Shown here in pieces: positions 51,541 to 59,409 of a stretch of 64,000 nt of DNA. The notes beneath the pieces were generated by a model. That model was not told the origin of the DNA, searched no databases, and saw nothing but the letters and a program-made list of their open reading frames with translations. A program made the position numbers and the translations under genes. Numbering within the stretch: the first letter of the stretch is position 1; every line of letters begins with the position of its first letter. This stretch comes from Polaribacter sp. (GTDB lineage: Bacteria > Bacteroidota > Bacteroidia > Flavobacteriales > Flavobacteriaceae). Where the stretch lies: positions 124,001-188,000 of the forward strand of contig JAQWGI010000036.1 in assembly GCA_029238315.1 (NCBI GenBank), in the 5' to 3' direction.

Positions 51541-53865
51541 TTAACCAATTACTTTTAACTTAGCAAACTGTAATAATAGTTTTTTCTTACCGACTGTACC
51601 AAACTTAATTTCTGCTTTTTTATTTGGTCCACTTCCTTCCAAGTTTAGCACTTCTCCATTTCCAAAACGATTGTGCTCTACCAAAGTACCAATAATAATA
51701 GTACTATCAAAAAGGTTGCTAGCTTCAGAAGATGAATTGGATATTTTTTTTAATTTTTTTGGAGGAACAAAAGGTTGCTCTTTTTTCGCTTTAAACTCTT
51801 GTTTTTTACGCTGAATTGGCTTTTGAAAGCGAATGGTTTTTGAAGGTGTGTCAAATAAACTTGCATCTACAAATCTATTTATGGAGGCTGTTGGTTTTTT
51901 TGGTGTTAAATACTCTAAAAAACTTTGATCAATTTCCTCTAAAAACCTACTTGGTTCTGCATCAGTTAATTTACCCCATCTGTAACGCGTTTGCGCATAA
52001 CTTAAATAAGCTTGATGTTCTGCTCTTGTAAGCGCAACATAAAACAGTCTGCGTTCTTCTTCTAGTTCACTTCTGGTATTCATGCTCATACCAGAAGGAA
52101 ATAAATTTTCTTCTAAACCAACAATATAAACATACGGATACTCCAACCCTTTAGACTGATGAATGGTCATCATAGAAACCCGAGGAGTATCATCTTTTTT
52201 ATCGGAATCAAAATCAGTCGCCAAAGCAACATCTTCTAGAAATGAAGTTAAAGATGCATTTTCTCCTGTTTCTATTTTATCTGTAATAAAATCTTTAATT
52301 CCGTTTAATAACTCTTGAACATTTTCTACTTTGCTAACAGATTCTGGCGTTCCGTCTTTTTCTAAATCTTTAATTAAACGCACTTGTTTTACAACAATAT
52401 CTGCAATTTCAAAAGCATTTTTTGTTTGCGAATCAATTTGCAAACGCAAAATTGTATTGACAAAATCTTGCAATTTATTTTTGGTTCCAGAATTAATTTT
52501 TAAATCAACTTTATCTAGATGTTTTAAAATTTCAAAGATTGATTTTTTATAATGATTTGCTGCAATTGTTAATTTATCAATTGTGGTTTGACCAATACCT
52601 CTTGCTGGGTAATTAATAACTCTTTTTAGTGCTTCTTCATCGTTTGGGTTGATTAATAATCTTAAATAAGAAAGTAAATCTTTAATTTCTTTTCGTTGAT
52701 AAAACGAAATTCCACCATATATTTTATATTTAATATTTTTATTTCGCAAAGCATCTTCTAGTGCTCTAGATTGAGAATTTGTTCTGTATAAAACAGCAAA
52801 AGCATCAGCAGTTAACTGTTTATTCATCATGTTTTCCCAAATAGATTTTGCAACAAAACGCCCTTCTTCTCCATCAGAAATAGAACGCATTACTTTTATT
52901 TGCTCACCTTCATCGTTAGATGTCCAAACAACTTTATCTAAACGTGTTTTGTTTTTTTCAATAACAGAGTTTGCAGCATTTACAATGTTTTTGGTAGAAC
53001 GATAATTTTGCTCTAATTTAAAGGTTTTTACATCTGGATAATCTTTCTGAAAATTTAAAATATTATTGATGTTTGCACCACGAAAACTATAAATACTTTG
53101 CGAATCATCTCCAACAACACAAATGTTCTGAAAACGATCTGCCAACGCTTTTACTATTAAATACTGAGAATGGTTTGTATCTTGATACTCATCAACCATA
53201 ATATACCTAAAACGATCTTGGTATTTTGCCAACACATCTGGAAAACGTGCCAAAACCTCATTAGTTCTTAATAATAAATCATCAAAATCCATAGCACCAG
53301 ATTTAAAGCACCTAGCAACATATTCTTTATAAATTTCGCCAACTTTTGGCCTACTAGCATGCAAATCTGCTTCTACTAAATCTGAATTATTAAAATAGGC
53401 GTTTACAGTAATTAAACTATTTTTTAAAGATGATATTCTGCTCAAAATTTGTTTAGGCTTGTATCGATCTTTATCTAGCTGCATTTCTTTAATTATTGAT
53501 GCAATTAATCTAACAGCATCTTGCGTGTCATAAATTGTAAAGTTAGATGGAAAGCCTAATTTATCTGCCTCTGAACGTAAAATTCTTGCAAAAACAGAGT
53601 GAAATGTTCCCATCCATAAATTTTTAGATTCACTCGCTCCAACGACACCCGCAATACGTTCTTTCATTTCTCTTGCCGCCTTGTTTGTAAATGTTAGCGA
53701 TAAAATATTAAAAGCATCTACACCTTGCTGCATCAAATGAGCAATTCTATAAGTTAATACACGTGTTTTACCAGAACCTGCACCTGCAATAATAATCATA
53801 GGGCCGTCTTTTTGTAAAACTGCGTCTTTTTGGGCTGGATTTAAAGAATCTAGATATTTTGACAA
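51541..53865 (-). CDS. UvrD/PcrA-type ATP-dependent DNA helicase
   Basis: The 774-residue superfamily 1A 3'-5' helicase works in repair and in clearing DNA of proteins. Motifs are Q-motif/Walker A LNPAQKDAV...IIAGAGSGKTRVLTYR, Ia LTFTNKAAREMKER, II YIMVDEYQDTNHSQY, III VVGDDSQSIYSFRGA, IV KLEQNYRS, V TIHQSKGLEYPYVYIVGLEE and VI EERRLFYVALTRAE. A C-terminal Tudor-like segment (GTLVEHNRFGNGEVLNLEG) resembles the PcrA RNA-polymerase-interaction domain. The start codon is TTG; the conserved SKYLDSLNPAQ follows it directly. Confidence 0.93.
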   Translation of the reverse strand: MSKYLDSLNPAQKDAVLQKDGPMIIIAGAGSGKTRVLTYRIAHLMQQGVDAFNILSLTFTNKAAREMKERIAGVVGASESKNLWMGTFHSVFARILRSEADKLGFPSNFTIYDTQDAVRLIASIIKEMQLDKDRYKPKQILSRISSLKNSLITVNAYFNNSDLVEADLHASRPKVGEIYKEYVARCFKSGAMDFDDLLLRTNEVLARFPDVLAKYQDRFRYIMVDEYQDTNHSQYLIVKALADRFQNICVVGDDSQSIYSFRGANINNILNFQKDYPDVKTFKLEQNYRSTKNIVNAANSVIEKNKTRLDKVVWTSNDEGEQIKVMRSISDGEEGRFVAKSIWENMMNKQLTADAFAVLYRTNSQSRALEDALRNKNIKYKIYGGISFYQRKEIKDLLSYLRLLINPNDEEALKRVINYPARGIGQTTIDKLTIAANHYKKSIFEILKHLDKVDLKINSGTKNKLQDFVNTILRLQIDSQTKNAFEIADIVVKQVRLIKDLEKDGTPESVSKVENVQELLNGIKDFITDKIETGENASLTSFLEDVALATDFDSDKKDDTPRVSMMTIHQSKGLEYPYVYIVGLEENLFPSGMSMNTRSELEEERRLFYVALTRAEHQAYLSYAQTRYRWGKLTDAEPSRFLEEIDQSFLEYLTPKKPTASINRFVDASLFDTPSKTIRFQKPIQRKKQEFKAKKEQPFVPPKKLKKISNSSSEASNLFDSTIIIGTLVEHNRFGNGEVLNLEGSGPNKKAEIKFGTVGKKKLLLQFAKLKVIG

Positions 53866-53964
53866 TTGAAGAAATTTTTAAAGTGTAAATTTAGGGAATG
53901 TTGATCAATTTTATTTACAAATTCACAAATTTATAAATACATTTACATCATTAATTTATTTATC

Positions 53965-54504
53965 ATGAAAAAACATTTCTTTTTAGTACTGTTTACACTG
54001 CTTTCTTCAATAGCTACATCTCAAAATAGTCAAGTAAACGGAAAAATAATTAAAAATTTTGGACAAACTTTTAGCGTAGAAAACCCAGAAATCAAAACGG
54101 ATACTTCAACTGATTTAAAAGTAATTTTTGATGTTTCGAATACATCCTCCAAAAATAATGTTATTAATAAAAACATTGTTACTGCTGCTCGATTTTTAAA
54201 TATGCATGCCAATGAAGGAATGAATTTAGAGCAATTAAAAGTTGCCATTACAATTCATGGAGCTGCTTGGAAAGATGTGCTAACCGATGGCGCTTATAAA
54301 ACCAAATTCGGTGTTGTAAATCCAAACACAAAATTGATTAAAGAGTTGACCGAAGCAGGTGTTGATGTTATTATTTGTGGACAAACTGCAAGTTTTAGAA
54401 AGGTGGATAAATCATTAGTAAACCCAAATGTTAAGTATGCACTTTCTGCAATGACAGCTTTATTACAATATCAAAATAATGGGTATAAATTTATTAAGTT
54501 TTAG
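53965..54504 (+). CDS. Exported DsrE-family protein
   Basis: The 179-residue product has a signal peptide (MKKHFFLVLFTLLSSIATSQ). A DsrE/DsrF-like domain follows, with LKVIFDVSNTSS, AITIHGAAWKDVLTD and VDVIICGQTASFRKVDKS, where the Cys would be the sulfur-carrying residue. It is divergent from the helicase and abuts the next gene. It may take part in sulfur or thiol handling in the periplasm; the specific role is unknown. Confidence 0.85.
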   Translation: MKKHFFLVLFTLLSSIATSQNSQVNGKIIKNFGQTFSVENPEIKTDTSTDLKVIFDVSNTSSKNNVINKNIVTAARFLNMHANEGMNLEQLKVAITIHGAAWKDVLTDGAYKTKFGVVNPNTKLIKELTEAGVDVIICGQTASFRKVDKSLVNPNVKYALSAMTALLQYQNNGYKFIKF

Positions 54505-54507
54505 TTG

Positions 54508-55011
54508 ATGGATCTAGGTTTTATAGAAATTACTGGAATTATTTTATTAATTGGTATTTTAGGCTTTTACTTTTTAAAAGTGCAAGCATCCGCTAAAAAT
54601 AATCAACAAAAGGTTGATGTTTTTGCTGATAGAAAAAAAGAAGCATTACCTATAAAATTACAAGCATATGAAAGAATGTTGTTGTTTTGTGAACGGATTA
54701 ACCCTGTAAAAATGCTGGTTCGTGTAAAACCAAATTCGACATCTGTAGATGAATACCTATTTTTAATTCTTCAAAATATAGAGCAAGAATTTGAACATAA
54801 CCTAGTGCAGCAATTGTACATTTCAGATGCTTGCTGGAATGTAATTATAACCTCTAAAACCTCTATTATTAATAGATTAAAGCAAGTAGCACTTTCTAGT
54901 GAAAATTCACAAGATTTTAGAGAAAAAGTAATGTTATCGTATCAAAATAATGCATCAGCTACAGAAGCACCGATTGCATTTATAAAATCAGAAATTAAAA
55001 AATATATTTAA
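54508..55011 (+). CDS. Conserved membrane-anchored protein of unknown function
   Basis: The 167-residue product has one N-terminal transmembrane helix (about residues 4-24). A cytoplasmic helical domain follows (LQAYERMLLFCERINP, DEYLFLILQNIEQEFEHNLVQQLYISDACWNVI). I do not recognise a named family, though similar proteins seem widespread in Flavobacteriaceae. A TTG three bases upstream is an alternative start. It begins directly after the DsrE gene and is cotranscribed with it. Confidence 0.75.
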   Translation: MDLGFIEITGIILLIGILGFYFLKVQASAKNNQQKVDVFADRKKEALPIKLQAYERMLLFCERINPVKMLVRVKPNSTSVDEYLFLILQNIEQEFEHNLVQQLYISDACWNVIITSKTSIINRLKQVALSSENSQDFREKVMLSYQNNASATEAPIAFIKSEIKKYI

Positions 55012-55048
55012 AGGTCTTTTTTGACAATTCAAATATGGTTTTTAAAAA

Positions 55049-55079
55049 AGAAAAGCCCTAAATAAATTTAGAGCTTTTT
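55049..55079. terminator. Bidirectional terminator
   Basis: AAAGC-C-CTAAA and TTTAG-A-GCTTT pair with one internal mismatch. There are A/T runs on both sides, between convergent genes. Confidence 0.6.
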
Positions 55080-55103
55080 GTGTTTTATATAAACATCTAT
55101 AAT

Positions 55104-57014
55104 TTACAGCTCTAATCGGATTCCGAATTTATAATTTCTTCCTCTTGTATTGTACCCAATTGTTTCTTCGTAATCTGCATTTAAAACATTGGTAATTGCC
55201 CCGAAAAAAACTACCTGATTATTTAACACCTTATAGTTTGTAGTAAAATCTACAATTTGATACGATTCTAGCTGTTGGGAAAGTGTTGCAAAAGTAACTG
55301 CATCATAAAATCTACCTGTTCTTGCTCCAACATTTTTATAAGCAACAGATAAAAAAAACGCATTGGTTGGCTCGTAATTAAGTTGTGCTGTTAACTTGTC
55401 AGCAGGTATATAATCTGCATCTGAGTTCTTATCTGTATAAGTATAACCAATCGTAAAATTAATTTCTGATATTGGGTCTATACTCATAAAAGTTTCGATT
55501 CCTTTTGCGTTAATTGTTGTGTTTGAATTTTCGTATTGCCCCCAAGGAGAAATTGATAAATTTCTGTAAATCAGAGCGTTAGACTCTACCCTGTCAAAAT
55601 AAACCAAATTTAATTGTAACCAATTTTGATATGAAGATTCAAATCCAATTTCAAAAGTTTTGTTAGTTTCAGGTTCCAAATCTGTATTTCCGTAAACAGA
55701 AAATAATTGGTATAAACTTGGTGCAATAAATGCAGAACTGTAAGATGATAATAATTTTAAAGATACATCTTCTAATGCATCAATATTTAATGACGGGTTT
55801 ATGTGATACACAAAGTGCGATCCATAATTGCTGTGTCTATTTAATCTTCCTCCAGCATTTATGGTTAAATTAAAATCTGTTGTGTATACAAAAGAACCGT
55901 ATAAATCTAAAGCATTAAAGTTTGCAAGATCATTATTAATATTTCCCCACGGAGAATTGGTTTGATTTTTATGTTCTTGATAATTAATACCCGTTATAAA
56001 TTGTGTGGTGTTATCAATTCTATAATTATGTACAGCATCAATATTAAAAGAACTACCCTCGTATGATTCTGTTAAGAAAACTCTTTCTACCTTATTTAAA
56101 GTTACAGAAGCAATAATGCTACCATTCGTGTAATTATAGGTTGGTTTTAAACCAACTCTAATCTGTTTTTGAATTACTTCGTTTGTGTCTGAATCTGTAT
56201 TTTTACCACCATCATAACTATATGCCAACTCATCAATATTAAAAAATGAATCAATATTTAACTGGTCTGAGAATTGATAACCCAGTTTAGCAAATCCATT
56301 TTCGCTATAAAAAGGATCTGTGGTAAACGGTTGATTAGAAATTGATTTTGCTGCAGAAAGCCCATCAACCTCCGTTACATTAATGGATGCTAAGTAATTA
56401 AATGCATGTATAGTGCCTCTTACAGCTGCGTTTAAATTAGTGTCTGGCAAATTTTTAGTTGAAGAAGTTGCTGAATTATTTGTCCCATAACTAGTTTCAA
56501 AAGTTCCAGAAAAAGCATTTTTTGACGCTTTTTTTAGGATTATATTTACAACTCCTGTGGCTGCACCAGAACCATACAAAGTACTAGAAGCCCCTTTCAT
56601 TACCTCAATTGACTCAATTTGACTTAAACTCAACAAACGCAAATCAAACTCTAAACTAATTCCGGTTGGATCAATTAACGGAACGCCATCTACCAACACC
56701 AACACTTGTCTATTTCTACCACCTCTTACATAAGTACCTTTTACTTCTCCAAAAACAGAATTTGATCCTTTTATTTCAACTCCAGGTACTGAATTCAATA
56801 ATTCTAACACTGTCTTACCCGCATTACTCTTTATTTCTTCTTGCGAAATCTTGGTAATAACTTTACCTACTTTTTCTCTCTTTAATTTAAATTTCGTTGC
56901 AGAAATTATAACTTCATCTAACCGAATTGATTTTTCTTCAGTCTGTTGTCCAAAAGTGCTTGTACTTGCCATAATAAAAGCAAATACAGAAGTAACAAAT
57001 AATTTTTTGTTCAT
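55104..57014 (-). CDS. btuB: TonB-dependent cobalamin receptor (BtuB-like)
   Basis: The 636-residue outer-membrane receptor has a signal peptide ending near Gly-Gln22. A short TonB box region and plug domain follow (DEVIISATKFKLKREKVGKV, VLELLNSVPGVEIKG, YVRGGRNRQVLVLVDGVPLIDP, SIEVMKGASSTLYGSGAATGVVNI). It ends in a beta-barrel with RGRNYKFGIRLEL. The substrate is assigned because a cobalamin riboswitch lies directly upstream (57104-57290), and a BtuF-like binding protein is divergent from it. B12 uptake across the outer membrane is the likely role. Confidence 0.93.
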   Translation of the reverse strand: MNKKLFVTSVFAFIMASTSTFGQQTEEKSIRLDEVIISATKFKLKREKVGKVITKISQEEIKSNAGKTVLELLNSVPGVEIKGSNSVFGEVKGTYVRGGRNRQVLVLVDGVPLIDPTGISLEFDLRLLSLSQIESIEVMKGASSTLYGSGAATGVVNIILKKASKNAFSGTFETSYGTNNSATSSTKNLPDTNLNAAVRGTIHAFNYLASINVTEVDGLSAAKSISNQPFTTDPFYSENGFAKLGYQFSDQLNIDSFFNIDELAYSYDGGKNTDSDTNEVIQKQIRVGLKPTYNYTNGSIIASVTLNKVERVFLTESYEGSSFNIDAVHNYRIDNTTQFITGINYQEHKNQTNSPWGNINNDLANFNALDLYGSFVYTTDFNLTINAGGRLNRHSNYGSHFVYHINPSLNIDALEDVSLKLLSSYSSAFIAPSLYQLFSVYGNTDLEPETNKTFEIGFESSYQNWLQLNLVYFDRVESNALIYRNLSISPWGQYENSNTTINAKGIETFMSIDPISEINFTIGYTYTDKNSDADYIPADKLTAQLNYEPTNAFFLSVAYKNVGARTGRFYDAVTFATLSQQLESYQIVDFTTNYKVLNNQVVFFGAITNVLNADYEETIGYNTRGRNYKFGIRLEL

Positions 57015-57103
57015 TTTAATGATTTAATTTAACAAATAAATCAGGAAATTTTGTACAAAATGAATGGTACAAAAACTTTTATCCCGAAAGTTTTTACTCT
57101 TTG

Positions 57104-57290
57104 AATAGTGGCAGGTCTCCTGACTTGTTTTATGTTATTTCACCTTCCCAGTAAAAAATTACCAGTGGTAAAAGAAAGAAATAACATCCCATAGTTGGGT
57201 GCCGAATCAAATTCGACATAAACTTACAGTTGCGGGAACAGCTTTGGACTAATAATTATAAAAATTATGTCACCAAATTCCCTTTTAATT
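57104..57290 (-). promoter_or_regulatory. Cobalamin riboswitch
   Basis: The minus strand carries the ordered cobalamin aptamer elements GGTGAC, CCAAAGCTGTTCCCGCAACTGTAA, GATTCGGCACCCA, TACCACTGG, TGGGAAGG and CAGGAGACCTGCC. These are the conserved B12-box sequences and helices. It ends about 90 bases before btuB and should repress btuB expression when adenosylcobalamin or a related form is bound. Confidence 0.95.
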
Positions 57291-57379
57291 CATCAACTTA
57301 GTATTTATTGATAAAACCAAAAATTCGCTGCAAAAGTAGGTCATTTTTATGCATTTATAAAACTTTATTCACTACAATT

Positions 57380-57409
57380 TTTGTAACCTTGTAGTATTAA
57401 ATATTTACG
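57380..57409 (+). promoter_or_regulatory. Probable promoter of the BtuF-like gene
   Basis: TTTG (57380-57383) is followed after 18 bases by TATTTACG (57402-57409), close to the TAnnTTTG pattern. It overlaps the start codon region, so the call is weak. Confidence 0.35.
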
Positions 57410-58546
57410 ATGAAAAAATTTTTTAGTTTAGTATTTGTAATCACTTTACTTGTTGGATGCAAAAAAGAAAATAGTAATATACCCAATAATAAAGATATTA
57501 AACCTAAAATTAAAATAAAGCACGCTAACGGCTTTGATGTTCAATATTTTAACGGATTTAAAAAACTAATAATAAAATCGCCTTACCCAAATTCTAAAGA
57601 ACAGTTTAAGTACATTATATTAAATTCTGATAAAAAAAGTAAAACAACGATTACTGGCACAAAAATTACCACTCCAATTAAAAATATTGTTGTAACATCT
57701 ACTACACACATACCAATGCTGGAGTTACTGAATGTAGAAAACTCATTAATTGGCTTTCCGCATACAAATTACATTTCATCACCTAAGACAAGAGCTAGGA
57801 TTGATAATAATTTAGTGATTGAAGTTGGCAAAAAAGCATCATTAAATACAGAAATATTATTAGATTTAAATCCAGATGTTGTGATTGGATTTAGCATGAA
57901 CAGCACAAATAAGTCTTTAAATTTAATTGAAAAATCTGGCATTCCTGTTATATTAAATGGAGATTGGCTAGAGAAAACACCACTTGGAAGAGCTGAATGG
58001 ATTAAGTTTTTCGGGGTTTTATTCAATAAAGAACAAGAAGCTGATAGTATTTTTAACATAATTGAAAGCAACTATAAAGAAGCACAATTAATTGCAAGTA
58101 GCGCAAAGAAAATCCCAACAGTTTTATCTGGCGCAATTATGAATAAAGATATCTGGAATTTACCAGGAGGAGAAAGCTTTGTCGCTCAGTTTTTAAAAGA
58201 TGCGAATACTAATTATTTATGGAAAAAATCTAAAGGAAAAGGAAGTTTATCTATAAGTTTTGAAAGCATACTAGATCGTGGAAAAGAGGCAGATATCTGG
58301 ATTGCACCTGGCTATTTCTCTAATAAAGAACAAATGCTTCAAAGCAACACTAATTATAAATCATTTAATGCCTATAAAAAAGATAACGTTTTTACTTTTG
58401 CAAATAAAACAGGTAAAACCGGTGGTGTTATTTACTATGAGTTAGGACCAACAAGACCTGATTTGGTTTTAAAAGATATAATTAAAATAGCACACCCTGA
58501 GTTGATAAAAAATTACACACCTACTTTCTTTGAAAGGATGAATTAA
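57410..58546 (+). CDS. BtuF-like ABC transporter substrate-binding lipoprotein
   Basis: The 378-residue lipoprotein (MKKFFSLVFVITLLVGC, Cys17) is a class III periplasmic binding protein of the cobalamin/iron-siderophore type. Visible are IVVTSTTHIPMLELLNVENSLIGFP, LNTEILLDLNPDVVIGF, GIPVILNGDWLEKTPLGRAEWIKFFG and the C-terminal ELGPTRPDLVLKDIIKIAHPEL. It is divergent from btuB and its riboswitch, which suggests B12 as ligand. The FecCD-type permease and ATPase genes are not adjacent. Confidence 0.9.
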   Translation: MKKFFSLVFVITLLVGCKKENSNIPNNKDIKPKIKIKHANGFDVQYFNGFKKLIIKSPYPNSKEQFKYIILNSDKKSKTTITGTKITTPIKNIVVTSTTHIPMLELLNVENSLIGFPHTNYISSPKTRARIDNNLVIEVGKKASLNTEILLDLNPDVVIGFSMNSTNKSLNLIEKSGIPVILNGDWLEKTPLGRAEWIKFFGVLFNKEQEADSIFNIIESNYKEAQLIASSAKKIPTVLSGAIMNKDIWNLPGGESFVAQFLKDANTNYLWKKSKGKGSLSISFESILDRGKEADIWIAPGYFSNKEQMLQSNTNYKSFNAYKKDNVFTFANKTGKTGGVIYYELGPTRPDLVLKDIIKIAHPELIKNYTPTFFERMN

Positions 58547-59406
58547 GCATTGTAAATTTTTCGCAATGGAATCGGTAAATCTACTCCTTCTGCAATGTAT
58601 CTCTTATGAACTGCCTCTTTTAAATCACACTTTAGCTTAAACTCTTGAAAAGGTTCGTTTAACCAAACATAAGCACGTAAATGAATAAAACTTTCTGTTA
58701 CATCAATAAAACGTACCATAATCTGATGCTCTTCTGTCAACACTTCCTCTGGCGTTCTATTATCTATAACATGGTTTAATTTTACAGCTTCTTCCTGAAT
58801 AATTTTTTTTGCCAAATCTACATTAGCGTTTAAACCAATTTTAAAATTATTAAAACTTAATATATGAGAATCTTCAATAGTATGATTTAAAATAGATTCT
58901 GTACTAATAATTGAATTCGGGATAATTAAACGCTTGTTTTCAAAATTATTTATAATGGTATGACGCAATGTAATGTCTTGTACAATCCCAATTCTTTCTT
59001 CATCAATTTTAATATAATCGCCTACTCTAAAGGGTTTAAAGATTACAATAAAAACGCCTGCAATTAAATTAGACAATGCTGCCTGTGCTGCAAAACCAAT
59101 GATTGCTGCTAAAATACCTGCTCCAGAAAAAATTATTGTGGCTTTACTTCTCAAAGAAGGAACGATATAAATTAGATATACAATGGCACACAATCCTAAG
59201 AAAAACTTAATAGAGTTTTTTAAGAAAAAGATACTTGTACCACCAAAACGATTTGTAGTGGTATGCTTAATGCGCCAAACAATAAAATATCTAATAATTC
59301 TAGAAAGAATCCAAGTTATAAATAAAACAAATAAACTGTAAAACAAGATGCTCCAAAAGCCATCAAGTTTCAAAAAATCATTTATATAGTTTTTCATATG
59401 GCTCAT
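58543..59406 (-). CDS. MscS-family mechanosensitive channel
   Basis: The 287-residue small-conductance mechanosensitive channel homologue has three N-terminal hydrophobic helices. The pore-lining TM3 contains GAGILAAIIGFAAQAALSNLIAGVFIVIFKPFRVGDYIK, with the Ala/Gly packing typical of the pore. A beta-domain (GIVQDITLRHTIINNFENKRLIIPNS) and a cytoplasmic alpha/beta domain follow. It overlaps the end of the convergent BtuF-like gene by four bases and lies three bases after parC, so it is probably transcribed with topoisomerase IV. Confidence 0.93.
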   Translation of the reverse strand: MSHMKNYINDFLKLDGFWSILFYSLFVLFITWILSRIIRYFIVWRIKHTTTNRFGGTSIFFLKNSIKFFLGLCAIVYLIYIVPSLRSKATIIFSGAGILAAIIGFAAQAALSNLIAGVFIVIFKPFRVGDYIKIDEERIGIVQDITLRHTIINNFENKRLIIPNSIISTESILNHTIEDSHILSFNNFKIGLNANVDLAKKIIQEEAVKLNHVIDNRTPEEVLTEEHQIMVRFIDVTESFIHLRAYVWLNEPFQEFKLKCDLKEAVHKRYIAEGVDLPIPLRKIYNA

Positions 59407-59409
59407 ACT

